The notes: a model not told the origin generated them from the letters alone. A stretch of 64,000 nucleotides of DNA from Salvator merianae (GCA_003586115.2 QVOM02000119.1:52268096-52332095), one strand, 5' to 3'. Positions 21,477 to 34,580 are shown, counted from the stretch's first letter. A program made the numbers and translations.

Positions 21477-22010
21477 AGCCTTTCTTCACTTATCTTATGA
21501 TCTGAACTAGTGGGTCTAAACCAGCGAGGCCATCTGGTTGGGACTATGGCAAGGTGTGATCTGGAACAGCACTGTCTACATGGTATTGCTGGTCGAGGGT
21601 AGTTCCCACAGAATCCCTGAAGCTCACACTAACTTCAGGGCAGGCTTCCAAGGGCTCTGATGGCTAGGAACTAATGTTGCTAACCTCAGAGTTCCAGGGA
21701 AGCCATTTTGGTGTTATGCTTTGATACACCAGTGAAAAGGTTTCCCTGGTAGTATGGAATAACATGTGCCTCCTGCATGCTTCCATAAACTGGACTGGGT
21801 CAAGCTGCTCTGCTGGTAGCTCTCGATCTCAAGGATTACCAGTAATCCAGCTCAGAGACCTCCTGATCTGGATTACACTACATCCTGTGCAGATGGAGCA
21901 TACCAGCAGCGGGTGCAATTTCTCTGATCCACACTAATGTTTGGTCAGAAGAGACCTGAAGTGTACTTCATGGCACCATTTTCCAGATCTAAGGTAACTG
22001 CAGAAAGGCC
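21477..22010. mobile_element. Family D-like MITE
   Basis: Left end AGCCTTTCTTCACTTATC and right end AGGTAACTGCAGAAAGGCC are imperfect inverted repeats of the family D terminus. Internal phrases (ctgaagctcac, catttt, ccagat) fit the family. The flanking trinucleotides do not match, so the ends may be off by a base or the TSD has decayed. Confidence 0.6.
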
Positions 22011-22470
22011 TTTCCTTGACCAAATCAGTGTCATGAAAATCAAACTAATATGGGTGGTTTTAGAAATAATTATTTTTATGTACCTTTACTGAATTAAAAA
22101 CATAACAATTCACATTTCTGAAAAGAAAGGTTGATGAAGGTTTCATTATAACAGTGGTTATTCTAGAGAACAGTGGTTCTCTGGAATATAGTTTTGAAAG
22201 AGTAAGTGTAGGTGATTTTTTTTAAAAAAAAAAATGCATAGAAATGAGAAGCTTTTCCCTCTCCATAGGTATATCTACACTGAGGGTGGGAAGAAGCCAC
22301 TTCTGTGAACTGTCTGACCTTGGTGTGCTCCAGACCTTCCAAATCAGCATGACTTATTTGGAAATCATGGTAGCCAGCATCAGTGTTCATGTCTGTTTTG
22401 CAGCCTTATGTGACTGTGGACTAACACATGGTGAAAACTCCAGCCATTTGAGCTAGATATGAGTAGCAAC

Positions 22471-22806
22471 TAGGGATGTGCATGAAAAAAATCATTTTTG
22501 ATTCCTTTTCAAAATGAAAATTTGCATTTTCGCTTCATCAGTGAATTTCATTGTCAAAGAAATACATTTTTCGCAATGTTTTCCCATTGAAAACATTGAA
22601 AATGCAATTTTCATTGTTTAAACATAGTGAAAATTGCAAAAAATGTGAAAATTCCACAAATTGCACTTTCACAAAAGAATAAGCTTTTTAGTTTTCGATC
22701 AAAACCTGTAAGTGCGAAAAAACTCATTTTTGTTTCAATGTGAAAATTTGTGAAAATGTAATTTCATACGCATTTTTGAATATGAATAGAAATTTGCACA
22801 TCCCTA
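22471..22806. mobile_element. AT-rich hAT MITE, near-perfect 8-bp TSD
   Basis: A 336-bp element beginning TAGGGATGTGCATGAAAA and ending TTTGCACATCCCTA. Flanks are gtagcaac (22463-22470) and gtagcagc (22807-22814), seven of eight matching. The TAGGGATG terminus and 8-bp duplication are hAT characters (Ac-like). The interior is an A/T-rich series of 'gaaaatttgcatttt'-like motifs in both orientations, giving many internal inverted repeats. Confidence 0.85.
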
Positions 22807-22814
22807 GTAGCAGC

Positions 22815-25800
22815 AATGCCAAATACCTACCCATGTTCACATCAACTTTCCCTTTTAGGATGCCCTGTCTGAGCTTCAGAACAAGAACTTTGGCATTAGG
22901 GGAGGATTTCTTTCACTGTCCTTAGGTCAACACTGAGTCACATTCCTTATATTGGTGTTCCTGGTTAAAGGCTGCCTCCAATGGTTAGAGGAAAAATATG
23001 GGATCCTGTTTAAATCCAGATGGCAGAGCAAAATCATGGGATAAGTCTGGCGCCTTAACATTCTGATGCTTGCTCCCACACTGCAGCTGATGACAAAATA
23101 CCAGGAAATGTGCAAGCACAATGCAAAATCTGAATTTTGCCCTCACACTTGCACAATGGATATTTCTGTCTGGGGAACACCACCACCCCCCCCCCCAAAA
23201 AAAGGAGAAGAAGTACCAGTATCACTATTTCGGGAAAAAACAGGATCAGATTTTTATTTTTTTAAAATAGGGATATTTCAGGATTTCACTCTATATCCCA
23301 AGATTATGATGAGTTTGTCAAGGATATACATGGCAAAAACAACTTAGTGCCACAATAATCCCAGGTTTTGAACCTTGTCTGGATAAAGTCTTAGATGAGT
23401 TTTATTATATTTTGAATGACTGTTCAGATATATTCCTGAACATGAGGGTCATTTAAAGCTACTCCCAGGTGCCTCTGTGTTCTATCTAGCCATGGATGTT
23501 AATTAATTCATTTTCTATCATATACTCTTTCAAGTACCGTGCTCAGAAGCTATTTACCCCTAGGCAACATCAGACAGCCTCCCTTTTAATGAAAAACCTT
23601 TGAAAGGTCATTGTTTCTGAATTTAATAGCCTTGTGCTGCCTGAACTTCTATCAGGCAGAACCAATTATTTACCTAAACCAATCAGTTTCAGATAAAAAT
23701 ATAGTTTGTGACATTTCATATCAGTGAGATTCCATGCTTCTTCTCTCTCAGTCCTGCAAAATGATGCTTTTTAGTAATTATGGTTTGATAATTTTTGTTT
23801 GTTTTTACCCTGTGACCCACTCTGAGACCCACCCATCTTATTGGGAATCTTCCCAGATGTTTATCCAAGGCATACTGTTAACAATAGGTTGGTCTGGGAT
23901 GCCAAATACCTTTTAATGTTATCTTTTAAAACTCTATAGAAGAACATATCTGCTTCTATCAAGTCATCTGAGTAGATTTCCTGAGTCAGCTTCTGCTCTT
24001 ATACAGATGTCATTTTTCAAGCCCCTGCTTTGGGCACAAACAGAATATTTTTCAACAGTTCCTTGTTGCTTTTAAAATCAGACCTATCTTTCCAATATGG
24101 GTCCCTATGATGCAAAATGGCTACTGGTCTGGTACAGGGGTACAGGCTTCCTGGTCCATTTTCCTGTACTTGTAACCTATATGCCAATCATATTAATAAT
24201 GCCAATGCCTAGTTCTGTGATCTAGAGGTGTCTGAACCTTGGCAGAGCCCTACCTTTGGTGGCACAGCAATCTAAGACAACAGAATTTGGGGCAATATCT
24301 GCTACAGCAGGTTGCCATATACAGTAACACAATTACTAAAACATAATTTAAAATAAAACCCATGCTTGACATAAAATACTAGATGCCAGCAAAAGTGAAA
24401 CCAGCAGAAGGGTAGGGAAAAGCTGGAACAGCATTAATACATCTCCTTTGGTTGCACTGAGAGACATCTTCATCTGCAGCACATCAAAATACAGTGTGGC
24501 ACGATTAAAAGATTCAGAAAAGGGCTACTAAATGACAGAGGGAGCAAAACAGCTCTCCTATCAGGGTAAGTTACAACCATGGAGACTTTGTAAGTTACAA
24601 ATTATGCATGGTGTGAGAGAAATGGGTCTGGAAGATGAAATAGAAGTTTCAGAACAAAGTATTATTATTGTTAATTTATTTATTTCAAAAATATTAGAGC
24701 ACATAATTCAGCTGTAAAATTGTTACTAAAAGATGTAGTGATATCCAAGATGGAATGACACCCACACTAATTGGTAGGGATATACCAAACCTGTTCTATT
24801 TAAACCAGATCTGACTGGTGAGTTCAAGGGGTCCAATATTAAATTGAACCCCACAAAATTTGAGGCTTTGGTTAATTTCTGAACTTACTGGGGTTCTAAC
24901 TGAATAGTTGGTCAGTTTGATTCCTCATCTCATCACAGTCCTGACCTCCAGTGGTCATATTTGTAGCCTTTTGAACTGTATCCATGGCCAACAAGCCTAT
25001 TATCTTTTTATGCCCCATCTTCCAGATGTTCTGAGCTGGGCCTCTGTCACCATTCATACAATTCTTAAGCAGGTTAATTGACCTGCTTTTTTGACCTATT
25101 ATGGCTTCTGTAATAGAGAACAGGCAGTTACATTCAGAATTGGAGGTGATCTGCCTTTATTAGCAATCTGCTGAGACATGCAACTAAAAAGGATATTGTC
25201 ATATTGGCAGGCTTCCTGGGTGCAACTGGTTAGCTGCTTTGAGATCAAGGTTTCTGGCCTTGATCATCTATAGGCCTGAATTAGCAGGACATTTTTTATG
25301 TTCTTAAGAAGAATGCATTGTTTTAAAGAACAATATAAACATTTCAAAATCTCCCTAATTGTGTTGATGTTTCTGGATTCAAAGGAATATGTGTCTGATA
25401 AATCCTATACAATAATAAGATGAAATTGGGAATCTGCCAGATCCTGTACCTCTCCATTTTGAAGGCAGAGAAGGATTGTTTGTGCTTTCATGGGTAACCA
25501 TTTGTGAATTCTAATGCTTAACTAGGCATACTTGAATACTTCTGTAAAGCAGGTGATTTGGAACTTATTCAAGTGTAACTAAAGAAGCTTATTATCTAAA
25601 TGAAATTGTTTATTTTGATACTGTTTTCTTTGATCAACAGTTTCTCACTATATTTTTTCTGGCTTATTCAAGTAGCAATTGTACTACTTGAAAAGAAATA
25701 AAATGTCCTGAGAATTCTTATGGTGATGCCAAAACCTAAAGTGAACATAAAAGGAGAAAAAAAGTTCTTTATCCATCACAAAGTTCTTGAGAAAAAGCTT

Positions 25801-26280
25801 GAACAATTATTCATGTAGATGCTGTGTTCAGGTTAATTTACTATACACTTCACATATAGCTTTTTAGAGTTGCACTTTCTCACATTTTATAAAACACTGA
25901 TATTGAAAATGGCAAGATTTTAATTGTTCCAGATATGCACTTTTCAATCTAAATTTTATTCCTTTATTTTGTTTGAATTTGTATCGACTTTTTTTTTTAT
26001 TTTTTATAATATTTTATTCAAAAAACTCCACCTGCCAGGTTCCACAAGAAACATGACACAACAGGAGACCAAAACATTTTTTATTGGCAGCAATGAAAGG
26101 TATACTTTATCTGCCATACAGAGGGCTGGATTGGACAGTTTTTCTTTTTTTAAAATGTATTAACACTTGCATATTTTATTTAAAAATATAAGCATATGTA
26201 TGCCAAGAACTGAGTATGTGAATTTGTATCCAGAATTGAAATGCACATTTCACAAAACTGTGATAACATTTTGTATTCAA
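22815..26280. other. Mostly unassigned non-coding sequence
   Basis: No gene recognised. A C10 run lies at 23187-23196. TAGGGATATACCAAACC at 24775 looks like a left terminus of the AT-rich hAT family, but its right end was not found. Small T-rich LINE-tail-like stretches occur near 24664-24700 and 25988-26035. Confidence 0.4.
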
Positions 26281-26286
26281 ATCAAT

Positions 26287-26318
<32 letters not shown>

Positions 26319-26430
26319 GAATTTATATTCTTCACCAAAAGGTCCCAGGGCAGGTCACCATACAAAAAGATAAAATATACAAAACATTCTTAAAACATAG
26401 TTAAAACCTAACCCTCCCCCCACACACACA
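26281..26430 (-). repeat. Antisense LINE 3' tip with (TTTA)n
   Basis: About nine TTTA units (26286-26319), then 'gaatttatattcttcaccaaaaggtcccagggcagg'. This is the reverse complement of the 'ggcgggatataaataaat' type LINE 3' end seen at 18440-18500, followed by A-rich 3' UTR. It is a short remnant with a lengthened tail microsatellite. Confidence 0.7.
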
Positions 26431-27216
26431 CACCAACCCCAACAGAACAATGACATGGTGGGAGCTTCAAATCATAGACCTGAAGCAGAATTGTATTATA
26501 CTGCTTAAGCAAGATACAATTTCCTCCCTTCTACTGAAGCAAAAATGTACCAAAATGAAATACATTCTGTTGTCAAGGCAAAAAATATCTACTTTAAAGG
26601 AACAAATCCCAGATAGTCAATTGTAAAATCTGAAACTAGAACACTTTATTGATTTATTAAGACCACGTGTATGAGGTTTATTTAGAAAGGCTAAACTGAG
26701 GAATGGATTTTGGCTAAGCAGTTTTAAAGGGAGCAGGAGGGGCAGAGGAACAACCATAGCCATAAGCTATGTATGAGCAAACCAGAATTTGGGTATACAG
26801 GCTTCTGGAAATATCTGTTTCTACTGAGTGTGTTCAAGGTCTGGAATCTTCTACGTGCAAAAGCAACCTCGCTAATCCATGCAGATTGAGCATTCTAGGA
26901 GGGAGCAGAGCTTCTCCTATCCCATACCAGCCAAGCAGAGGGGACACCCCAGGACCCATTTGTAATCTGCATTATTAGACCATGCAAAGAGTCTCTGTCA
27001 AAGACACTTCATAACCTTCATTAGACATAAACCAAAATCATCCATAATACAACTATTTTTATTTCTTTGTCAATACATGCAATTCATCACAAGCAGACTA
27101 TAGAGCATTGCTAAACCAAATACCCTTATAGATAAATACTTACAAAGGATTTTTTTCTATTATACCTAACACAGTTGTCCTTCTCCTACTATGACCTCTT
27201 TGGCCAGAGGCTCGTC

Positions 27217-27516
27217 CAGCGGCGTAGCAAGAAGCTTGGCCACCTGGTGCAGAATGGCAGCAGCCGAGCGTGAGCGAGGGCACCCCCGCCCTGCAGCCTC
27301 CTACTCCCACTGCTGGATGACTACTGGGCACGCACGCCAGGCGGCGGCACACGCGAAAGTGCCGGCGGGCGGCGGGCGGGGCGAGCGAGCATGCGTGCCG
27401 GTGAAATGGCCAAACGGCAGCCGGGCGGGCGGGCCCACCGCACCGGTGGGTGCCGCCCCCGACAACGCGCCGCCCGGGGCACACCGCCACCCATGCCCCC
27501 CCTTGCTATGCCTCCG
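27217..27516. mobile_element. CpG-rich hAT MITE, second copy
   Basis: A 300-bp element with termini CAGCGGCGTAGCAAG and CTTGCTATGCCTCCG. It is flanked by ggctcgtc (27209-27216) and ggctcgta (27517-27524), seven of eight matching. It is the same size and has the same CpG-dense composition as the copy at 13246-13546. Internally it holds 'gcgggcggggcgagcgagc' and other GC-skewed runs. Long open frames over it are compositional artefacts. Confidence 0.85.
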
Positions 27517-27972
27517 GGCTCGTATTTTCTTTTTCTTTCATTCATTTTCTTCTTTTCTCCAGTTATACTCAGACCACTTCAAAAACATTTTTTTCCTTAT
27601 ACATATGCTGGGTTTTAAGTGCTATTTCATTAACACACACAGCTATTATATCCTGTTTCCCATACAAGGTCCAAGTGCACTTGCAAATAAATAATTTTTC
27701 CAAACCTGTTGAGTTGTTGTGGAGAGAACATAACATGGAGTTTACATATAATATATAATATTTATGTGTGGCAGCAGATTGAGTAAAAATTGTAGATGTC
27801 GAGAGTTCTTACCACTGAAGCTTGATCATATGAATCAGAGTTAATGGACTGAATTAAAAATAATTTGACTGGCTTTAGATATATGTTCCAAAGCCACTTT
27901 TCTATTAACTATTTGGCACAATTCTTTATTTCTTTGGGATTTAAATGCCTTCCTTTAAAACTCATTCTCTAT

Positions 27973-28603
27973 CAGAACTAAGGCACTGCTGTCTGCTTGC
28001 TAGTGCAGACTATGGGTGTTTTCGCACTTAGCAGAGAAGAACAAAATAATTAGCAAGCTTCAGGCTGGTGAAGATGGAGTTTGCTGATCAGCATTCGCAC
28101 TAGTCAGCAGTGGAACAGTTTGTGAGCTGACCAGCAGAGGGAGCAGTGTGACTGGGAATGCACTAGTCAAGGGAACCATAGAGCTGCTTGCGAAACCATA
28201 GAGCTACAAATTCAAAGCATAGAGCTACTAATTTGAAGTCAGAGAGATGTTTCCAAAGCTGGCCCTTCCCCACCACCATTTCAAACCTGGAAGTAGTGCG
28301 AACGCTGCTCCCCTGATCTGCACCTGGTCACGCAAGTGAGCTTCAAGACTGCAATTTACTGTACCAGCCTGAATCAGCTTCAGGTAGGCATCAGGTGGGC
28401 TTGGTGAGTTTCAAGGCAGCTGCCTCCATTTGAAAGTGTGAATGCAGCTGACTAGTGAGTGGACAGGAATGTTCTTCTCGCAAAGTGTGAACAGGGCCAA
28501 TGTAAAGTCCCACTCAGAGCCTGCTGCAGTCTCCATCAGCATGTGAACAGTATGCTCCTATTCTGAGATATAATCCAGAATAAGGTCCAGAGCAGAATGA
28601 GCC
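27973..28603. mobile_element. Family A MITE disrupted by a family B-like MITE
   Basis: The left part (27973-28013) matches the family A interior (TGCTAGTGCAGACTAT) and the right part (28502-28603) matches its right half (TATTCTGAGATATAATCC then a decayed terminus GAGCAGAATGAGCC). Between them is a separate element (28014-28498). Here the B-like element is inside the A element, the reverse of 19486-20352, so both families were mobile over overlapping periods. Confidence 0.72.
28014..28498. mobile_element. Family B-like MITE inside family A
   Basis: Starts GGGTGTTTTCGCACTTAG and ends AAAGTGTGAACAGGGCC. Flanks are TAT (28011-28013) and AAT (28499-28501). It is 485 bp. It includes three near-copies of CATAGAGCTAC or CATAGAGCTGC around 28188-28231. 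It is related to the outer element at 19486-20352. Confidence 0.75.
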
Positions 28604-28609
28604 AAAAAG

Positions 28610-31600
28610 CTTTTCTGGGGAGTCCTGAGTAGTTGATCAGGAACAAACAATAGTTGATCAGGAACACTGCAAATTCTGGATGCCCGTTTCCAGGATATTC
28701 CAGACTTCCCAACATGAATGGCACCGTGAGGGCTGATCCACTTGTGGAATGTTTGAGAACATTTCACGGTGGAAAGTGCGAAATCACGCTAAGTATGTAA
28801 GTCTAAAAGAAAACACATGATTTGCATTTACTGTGTAGTATTACACTTTTTTTGAGAGAGAGAGAGTATGTATCACTGAACATACCGAGACTTACTTCTG
28901 AATGGATAGGGCTAAGATTACATTGCTGGGCTGTGTCTATATCTTGGTATGACACCAACGCAACAGTGCCACTGCCTGCATACACTATGAGAATTCATGT
29001 CAATATGCCTTGCAAGTGGCCTGGAACTGCTCTGAAGTCAACACTTTTAACAGAAGGTTTTATTATATTGCCTCCCACACAACAGTCAGAAGTAGTTTGT
29101 GACATATGAACACCAGAATGTCCCCAAAAACTGACACTTAGATACAGTGAATGCAGAGTCAAGAATTTTAAACTGTAAACCTATTAGGAGGAGACCAGTT
29201 GCCTCACTTTTACTCAGAAATGAGTTGCATTTATTGATGTAAACTAAGCAGATTAAATGCATAAAATAAATTGGTAAGCCAGTTATCAGTGACTATACTT
29301 AAAATCAGTGGATAGAACTGTTGCGGCGTTACTGCCAAAGGAAGTACATGGTATAGTAAGGAGGCTTTCTTTATAGTGGCAGTCAGCGATGAAATCTCCT
29401 TCCTGCTGAGATCTATCTAGTGTTGAATTTATGTGACATACAGGGACATATTCTCCAACTATTAAAGGTCAGAGACTTCCCAAACTCTTGATGTTGTCAG
29501 ATAACGATGCCTGTGGGGTCCAGTCAGGTCAGTGACAAGGAATGATGGAATATTTCATTCAGGCAAGATCTGCACAAACCAAACGGGCAATGGCAGAATA
29601 GGGCCTGGAGTATGGTGACTACACATCACCGTGCATCCAAAGAGGAACTGGAGCACAATGACTGCACATTACTGATGCTTGGCCCAGTCCCAGGGTCATT
29701 CACACTGCAAGTATGATGTGAGACAGGTTTGTTCCTGACACTGCTACGCAGAAGACTGCAACAGGGCTAGCCTATGTCCAACACTGGAGTCCAGCAGCAT
29801 TTCACCCGAGTCCAAAAATTCTTGACTTCTGAGTTTCAAACAGAAACAATGAAACAGGAAATTTTTGCTCTCCTGCCTCAAAGTTAACATGGGCTATCCA
29901 CTCCACACCTGGGCCAGCAAAAGCTGTTTAATATGCTCTGGCCTTCTGCACCTGCCACATAGCAGGTGTGGCTCTTACCTCAACAACACCTGGAAGGACA
30001 TAGTTTTGCCAGCCCTAACATAAACTACAACAAATAATAAAAACAAAATCACAAAGATTTTTTCCCCTTCAGTCTGACTGATGTGATACATAGTCTTTCT
30101 TAGCCAACACATGACCATGTACTGGGATTGTTGAGGACAGTGGGTTGGAGAATTTTAAATGTGCATTAAAAATGACTTTTAAATCACAGCCATGAAGCTT
30201 GAATCTGGAGACATTTTTCCGAAGCCAACTGAAACAGCAAAATCTCTAAATACAGAAATGTGACCTTAACTTTCAACATCACATTTTCTTTTCAAGATCT
30301 ATATAATGCAGAAATCAAAACCATGGTAAGAAAAGAATATAAATATGAGTTTCCTCTGAATATCGGAGAACTGAGCTGGTGAGCATTTGAGACCTTCAGA
30401 ATACAAATGCCTAAATGCTTGCCTTTCCACGGATTGCCTTGCTACTCAAGATAGGTTCATCTTTTTTGCTTTTTTTCTCAGATAGATAAACTCAATAAAA
30501 CATGACACTGTATCTGTATCTTGCAAGTCAAAGTGACAGGATCTTAAGCCCTGTCTTAGAGCAAAATGATGGACCACATCCCTTGCTGCTTTCCTACTGA
30601 TATTGAAATATAATCTTGTCATGGTATCAGCAGTTTGTGTTGCTATGTACCAAAATGTTTTTATGTTCTGTCATTTTTAGCTATCAGTTTGGGGCTAATA
30701 TGAATTTACTACTTCTTCAAAATAGGTAACCATGGACAAATGCATACCAAAAGATTCCCTCCCCTTTTGGGGAGGGATTTTTAAACTTGGTTGGTATATT
30801 AATCTGTAGCACAATCTACTATCCTCATTCTTCAGTCTACTAGGAGTTTGCAAAGCTAAAAGCAAGTGCAACTGAATAACCTGGCAGCTCTATCTGGCTC
30901 ATACTTAGATCATATCTTTTTACTTTCATCATCCTTTGTTGTGTTTTCTTCCCATATTAGGCATTTTATTCTTCTTGGGTTTAATAACTTCTTCAAATGT
31001 CCATTAACACCTCCTGATAGCACTGAAAATGAGTTATCAATTCATTCACTATTGCAGTCACACTCTCCCCCCACCCTCTCAAAATAGCATTATAAGTCAT
31101 CATTTAGAACACATACACATGACACACACTCATGCTAACAAAGTCAATTAACCTGTCCTTTGAATGCTTTGAATTTCAGAAATAACTGCAATTTTAATAT
31201 TAAATTATAAATCTGTTATTCAGCATCCCAATGTCATAAACTTAATTATTTCTACAGAACTTCAGAGAAGGTTTAGGAACATATACTCTTTTTTGTTGTT
31301 AATTCTTCACAGTTGGTTCTTCAGATCATAAGTGTCTTGCCTATAACAAATACCATTTAAAAATTATACTAATGCAGACTATATAGAAAGAAATGAGTAA
31401 TCTTTTTAGAAACTACTTCACATAATGAAAGAGTGAATATGTGAGCAGTTTATTCCCCAAGAGTGATTTGTTATCCATGCTGGTATGGAGATAGACAGAT
31501 CATGAAATTCCAGACAATCATAGACTGAATCCTTGACAGAATTAATGCTGTCAGATTCCTATCAGAATATGGTCAGGGAAGGAATTAAAATACCCTGAGT

Positions 31601-31870
31601 TCAAAAGCAAGGAATCATCAGTAAATGGTAAATGGCACCTCTTTTAATTATTATCCAAGTTATTTCTGAAATGAATAACTGAAAACTGCTGGGAAAACTG
31701 TCACAGAGGAGACTTTGATGAATAGAAGAGAGATGGAGGTATATAAAGTATATAAATCTGACTTTCCTATGCCGCTCATGCCGCCATGGACATGGTTCTA
31801 AAGGAATGCTCAATCTGCTGGATCCTACATGCTAGGAGTGCAAAATGAAGTGGAAATTAGAAGAAAATGT
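28610..31870. other. Unassigned non-coding sequence
   Basis: No gene recognised. One short block, ATTAGGAGGAGACCAGTTG at about 29184-29202, recurs at about 34838-34856. A (GA)n run lies at 28854-28866. The rest shows no element termini I can defend. Confidence 0.4.
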
Positions 31871-31875
31871 CAGTC

Positions 31876-32175
31876 ATAGAGATGTGCACAAACTTTGTTT
31901 CTGGTTCAGATTGATTCAAATGGAACAATCCTTTGTTTGGTTCAAATTTGGACTCTTTTCTTTGAACAGGCATGATGTTCGGTTTGATTTGAACACTTTT
32001 GAACACTTTCAGGCTTAGATCGAACAGGGTGTGTTAGGTTCATTTGAACACCCCTTTGTTCAGTTTGAATTTGAACTCTGTTTTCTGACAGGGTGTCAGT
32101 TCAAACTCAAATCTCTCAAATACGCCCTATTTGATTCGAAGTGGTTCAAACCCAGACCAGTTTAGCACATCTCTA
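31876..32175. mobile_element. AT-rich hAT MITE, decayed TSD
   Basis: A 300-bp element beginning TAGAGATGTGCACAAAC and ending GTTTAGCACATCTCTA. It has the family terminus and 'tttggttcaaatttg' style interior. The flanking octamers do not match, so the insertion is old or rearranged. Confidence 0.65.
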
Positions 32176-33094
32176 ATCTGCACTGACATATAAATGAACT
32201 TCTACTGTAGTCACTTATTATCCCTTGCAGCATGCTTTATTCTGGAATATCCAAAGTAAGTGATGTCTGGATGCAGCCATAGCCATATCTGCAGAGCAGC
32301 AGGAGGAGTTCTGCAAGAGTAGTGCCTTCCCTCCATGTGCATTAAGAATTGCACTACATCTGATCGCATGTTGCCCTCTGCCCTGGTCATCAAGATTGCT
32401 GCCAGGGATTCACTAGTGATGAGCTTGATGATGGAAAGCTCTCCCTGGATATCCAATCTTGATGGACAAAGGCAGCCCCTCATCACTGAGATTGCTGCTA
32501 GGGAATCCCCAGCAATGATCTTGACTGCCAGGGGCAGCCTCCCCACCCATCGCATTTGCCACTAGGCAATCCCCAGCTTCAGCCATGACGGTTGGGAAGA
32601 GGTAATCAAATGCAGGAAGTGACTCACTCAGTGACTCCGACTTTGAGAAGGTCGATCCTCTCAAGTGGCTGTGGCAGAGCTGGAGAAAGAGTTCTGTTAA
32701 TTATTTTTCCCACCCTGAGGTCCAAGCACTATATTGGCACTTTTAGCAGAATGGTGGTGGCAGAGTGTGTCATCTGTGCAAATGCTGCACTCTTCCCATG
32801 CACTGAATGTGCCATGAAGGGGCAGGGTCATGTGGACATTTCTCCTTCATAGCACATTCACAGCACAATAAAGGTGTTGAGGAAATGCTATAATGTTAGA
32901 GTCCTTTTTGCCCCTGAATCCAAGGTTTTGATTTGGTCCAGTCATCTGGTTTCATCAGCAGTTCTGCAACCATTTGCCTTCAGTGGCTATGCAACGGTTC
33001 CTTAGTTAACACTAGTGTCTGAGGATCTTCAAGGCCATGAATTTGGGGATGACTGGCTTGGCAGGAAGAGTTTCAGAATCTGTAAACATTAGGA
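32176..33094. other. Unassigned block with internal near-repeats
   Basis: Contains two near-copies of 'attgctgccagggattc' / 'attgctgctagggaatc' at about 32395 and 32490, and a partial inverted copy ending 'gactgccaggggcagcc'. Composition is more even than the flanks. No protein family recognised in the overlapping open frames on both strands. Possibly an old MITE. Confidence 0.3.
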
Positions 33095-33102
33095 CTACTG
33101 CA

Positions 33103-33393
33103 TAGGGATGTGCTCAAACCAAATTCGAATTTTGGATTTGCTGTCAAAGCAGAATTCTGTATTTTCACTTCGTCGGCGAATTGCAATGTTGAAAAAGCAT
33201 TATTTTGCATTTGTTTTCATGGTTTTTGCAATGCTTTCCCCATTGAAAATGTTCTTTTCATGAGTTAAAACACAGCAAAAATGCAACTATTCAAATGCTT
33301 TTGTAAGGGTGAGCACATTTTCTATTTGAATATCCATAAATTTGAAATATTTTATTGAATGTTCAAAAGTGAAACAATCTTTGCACATCTCTA
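33103..33393. mobile_element. AT-rich hAT MITE, perfect 8-bp TSD
   Basis: A 291-bp element beginning TAGGGATGTGCTCAAACC and ending TTTGCACATCTCTA. It is bounded by the identical octamer CTACTGCA at 33095-33102 and 33394-33401. This copy fixes the element's ends and supports hAT membership for the whole TAGRGATGTGCA family. Confidence 0.92.
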
Positions 33394-34146
33394 CTACTGC
33401 ATGCCAAAATACTGACAGCTTTGCAGAAGTGATACTGAGGATGACTGAGCTTCCAGTATGCAGTCTCCCACTGGGTACCTGGCATATAAAAAGTAGAACA
33501 CCATCAAAGTAAAAGAATAATATAATGATTAAAATAATGATATGTTAATGTGAACATTGACATTATTTAAGTTTTGAAAATTATTCACCCAAAGTTAACA
33601 CACATTTGTCTTATTAGCACACTTTCACTCTGTTCCCAACTTCAGCTCAATCTGATGGCTTTTTGCCAGTGCAGTTAAGGGATGGGAGAATGCAGCAGTT
33701 ATCTGACAGATTTTGCAAAACTTACTTCAGCTACATTTTCCCTCTCAGTTGTGCAGTTGGCAGAAATTGTTAGTGTTTGTTTAGGGTGTGTTTGACAATG
33801 CTTCCCTCCCCTCTACTCATTTAATTATAAGACTTGGGTGGGAAATTTCAAATCATTAAGTATCTCAGCAAACTATTCAAAATGGCATAGTATTATATGA
33901 GTGAGTGAATTAAATTTCATTATGGTCAATAAGCAGCAATCAATAAAAAGTAAATACACTAAAACAGTAAAGCAGTTTGACATACAACTAAAGGATAAGG
34001 AGAACCAGAAGAATTCTATAGCACATTGAGGAATCACTTCTTAAAATGTGAATTAAGAACTACTGCTTTGATAAACAGAAGAGCATTCCTTGACCTTGCT
34101 CACTGTTGTTGGAGGCTGCCTATACTTCTTTTGTTGCTGAACTTCT

Positions 34147-34580
34147 GGGCCTGTTCACACTTTCCACTGTGGAATGTTCACCAGTGAACATGTCACAGTG
34201 GAATTGGCCATGCAGAACATACAGCATCTGCACTGTTGTGTGAGCCCTAGTTGTGACTACCAGCAGATACCAGCATTTGAGATGCACACCATGACAGTGG
34301 CTGGGAAGCGTCCGGTCATTGCTATGACAACCAACAGTGCCCCACAGCATGCAGGCACAATCATGCAGGCATGATCACCTGATTGCACAGGTGCAATCCC
34401 TGACGCCCTCTCTGAAACCCATATACCTTCCTTCTCAGAAGTTGATGGATCTCACTCCTGATGTTCTAGAAAACCCTTTTAAGAAAGAAAATGGTATTTC
34501 CCTCTCCAGTGCTGCATTTCACATCTATCTTATTGTATTCCGGGATATAATCTGCAATAAGGCCAAGTGGAGAAAGGGCC
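34147..34580. mobile_element. Chimeric MITE with a B left end and an A right end
   Basis: Left terminus GGGCCTGTTCACACTTTCC is family B. The right end 'gggatataatctgcaataaggcc' then AAGTGGAGAAAGGGCC is family A. Flanking trinucleotides (TCT and AGT) do not match. This is either a recombinant between neighbouring copies or a new composite using compatible termini. Confidence 0.62.

Noticed and set aside
27140..27758. Frames of 167 and 116 residues near 27.2-27.7 kb
   Set aside because: Same cause: they cross the second CpG-rich hAT MITE and run into unrelated AT-rich flank.
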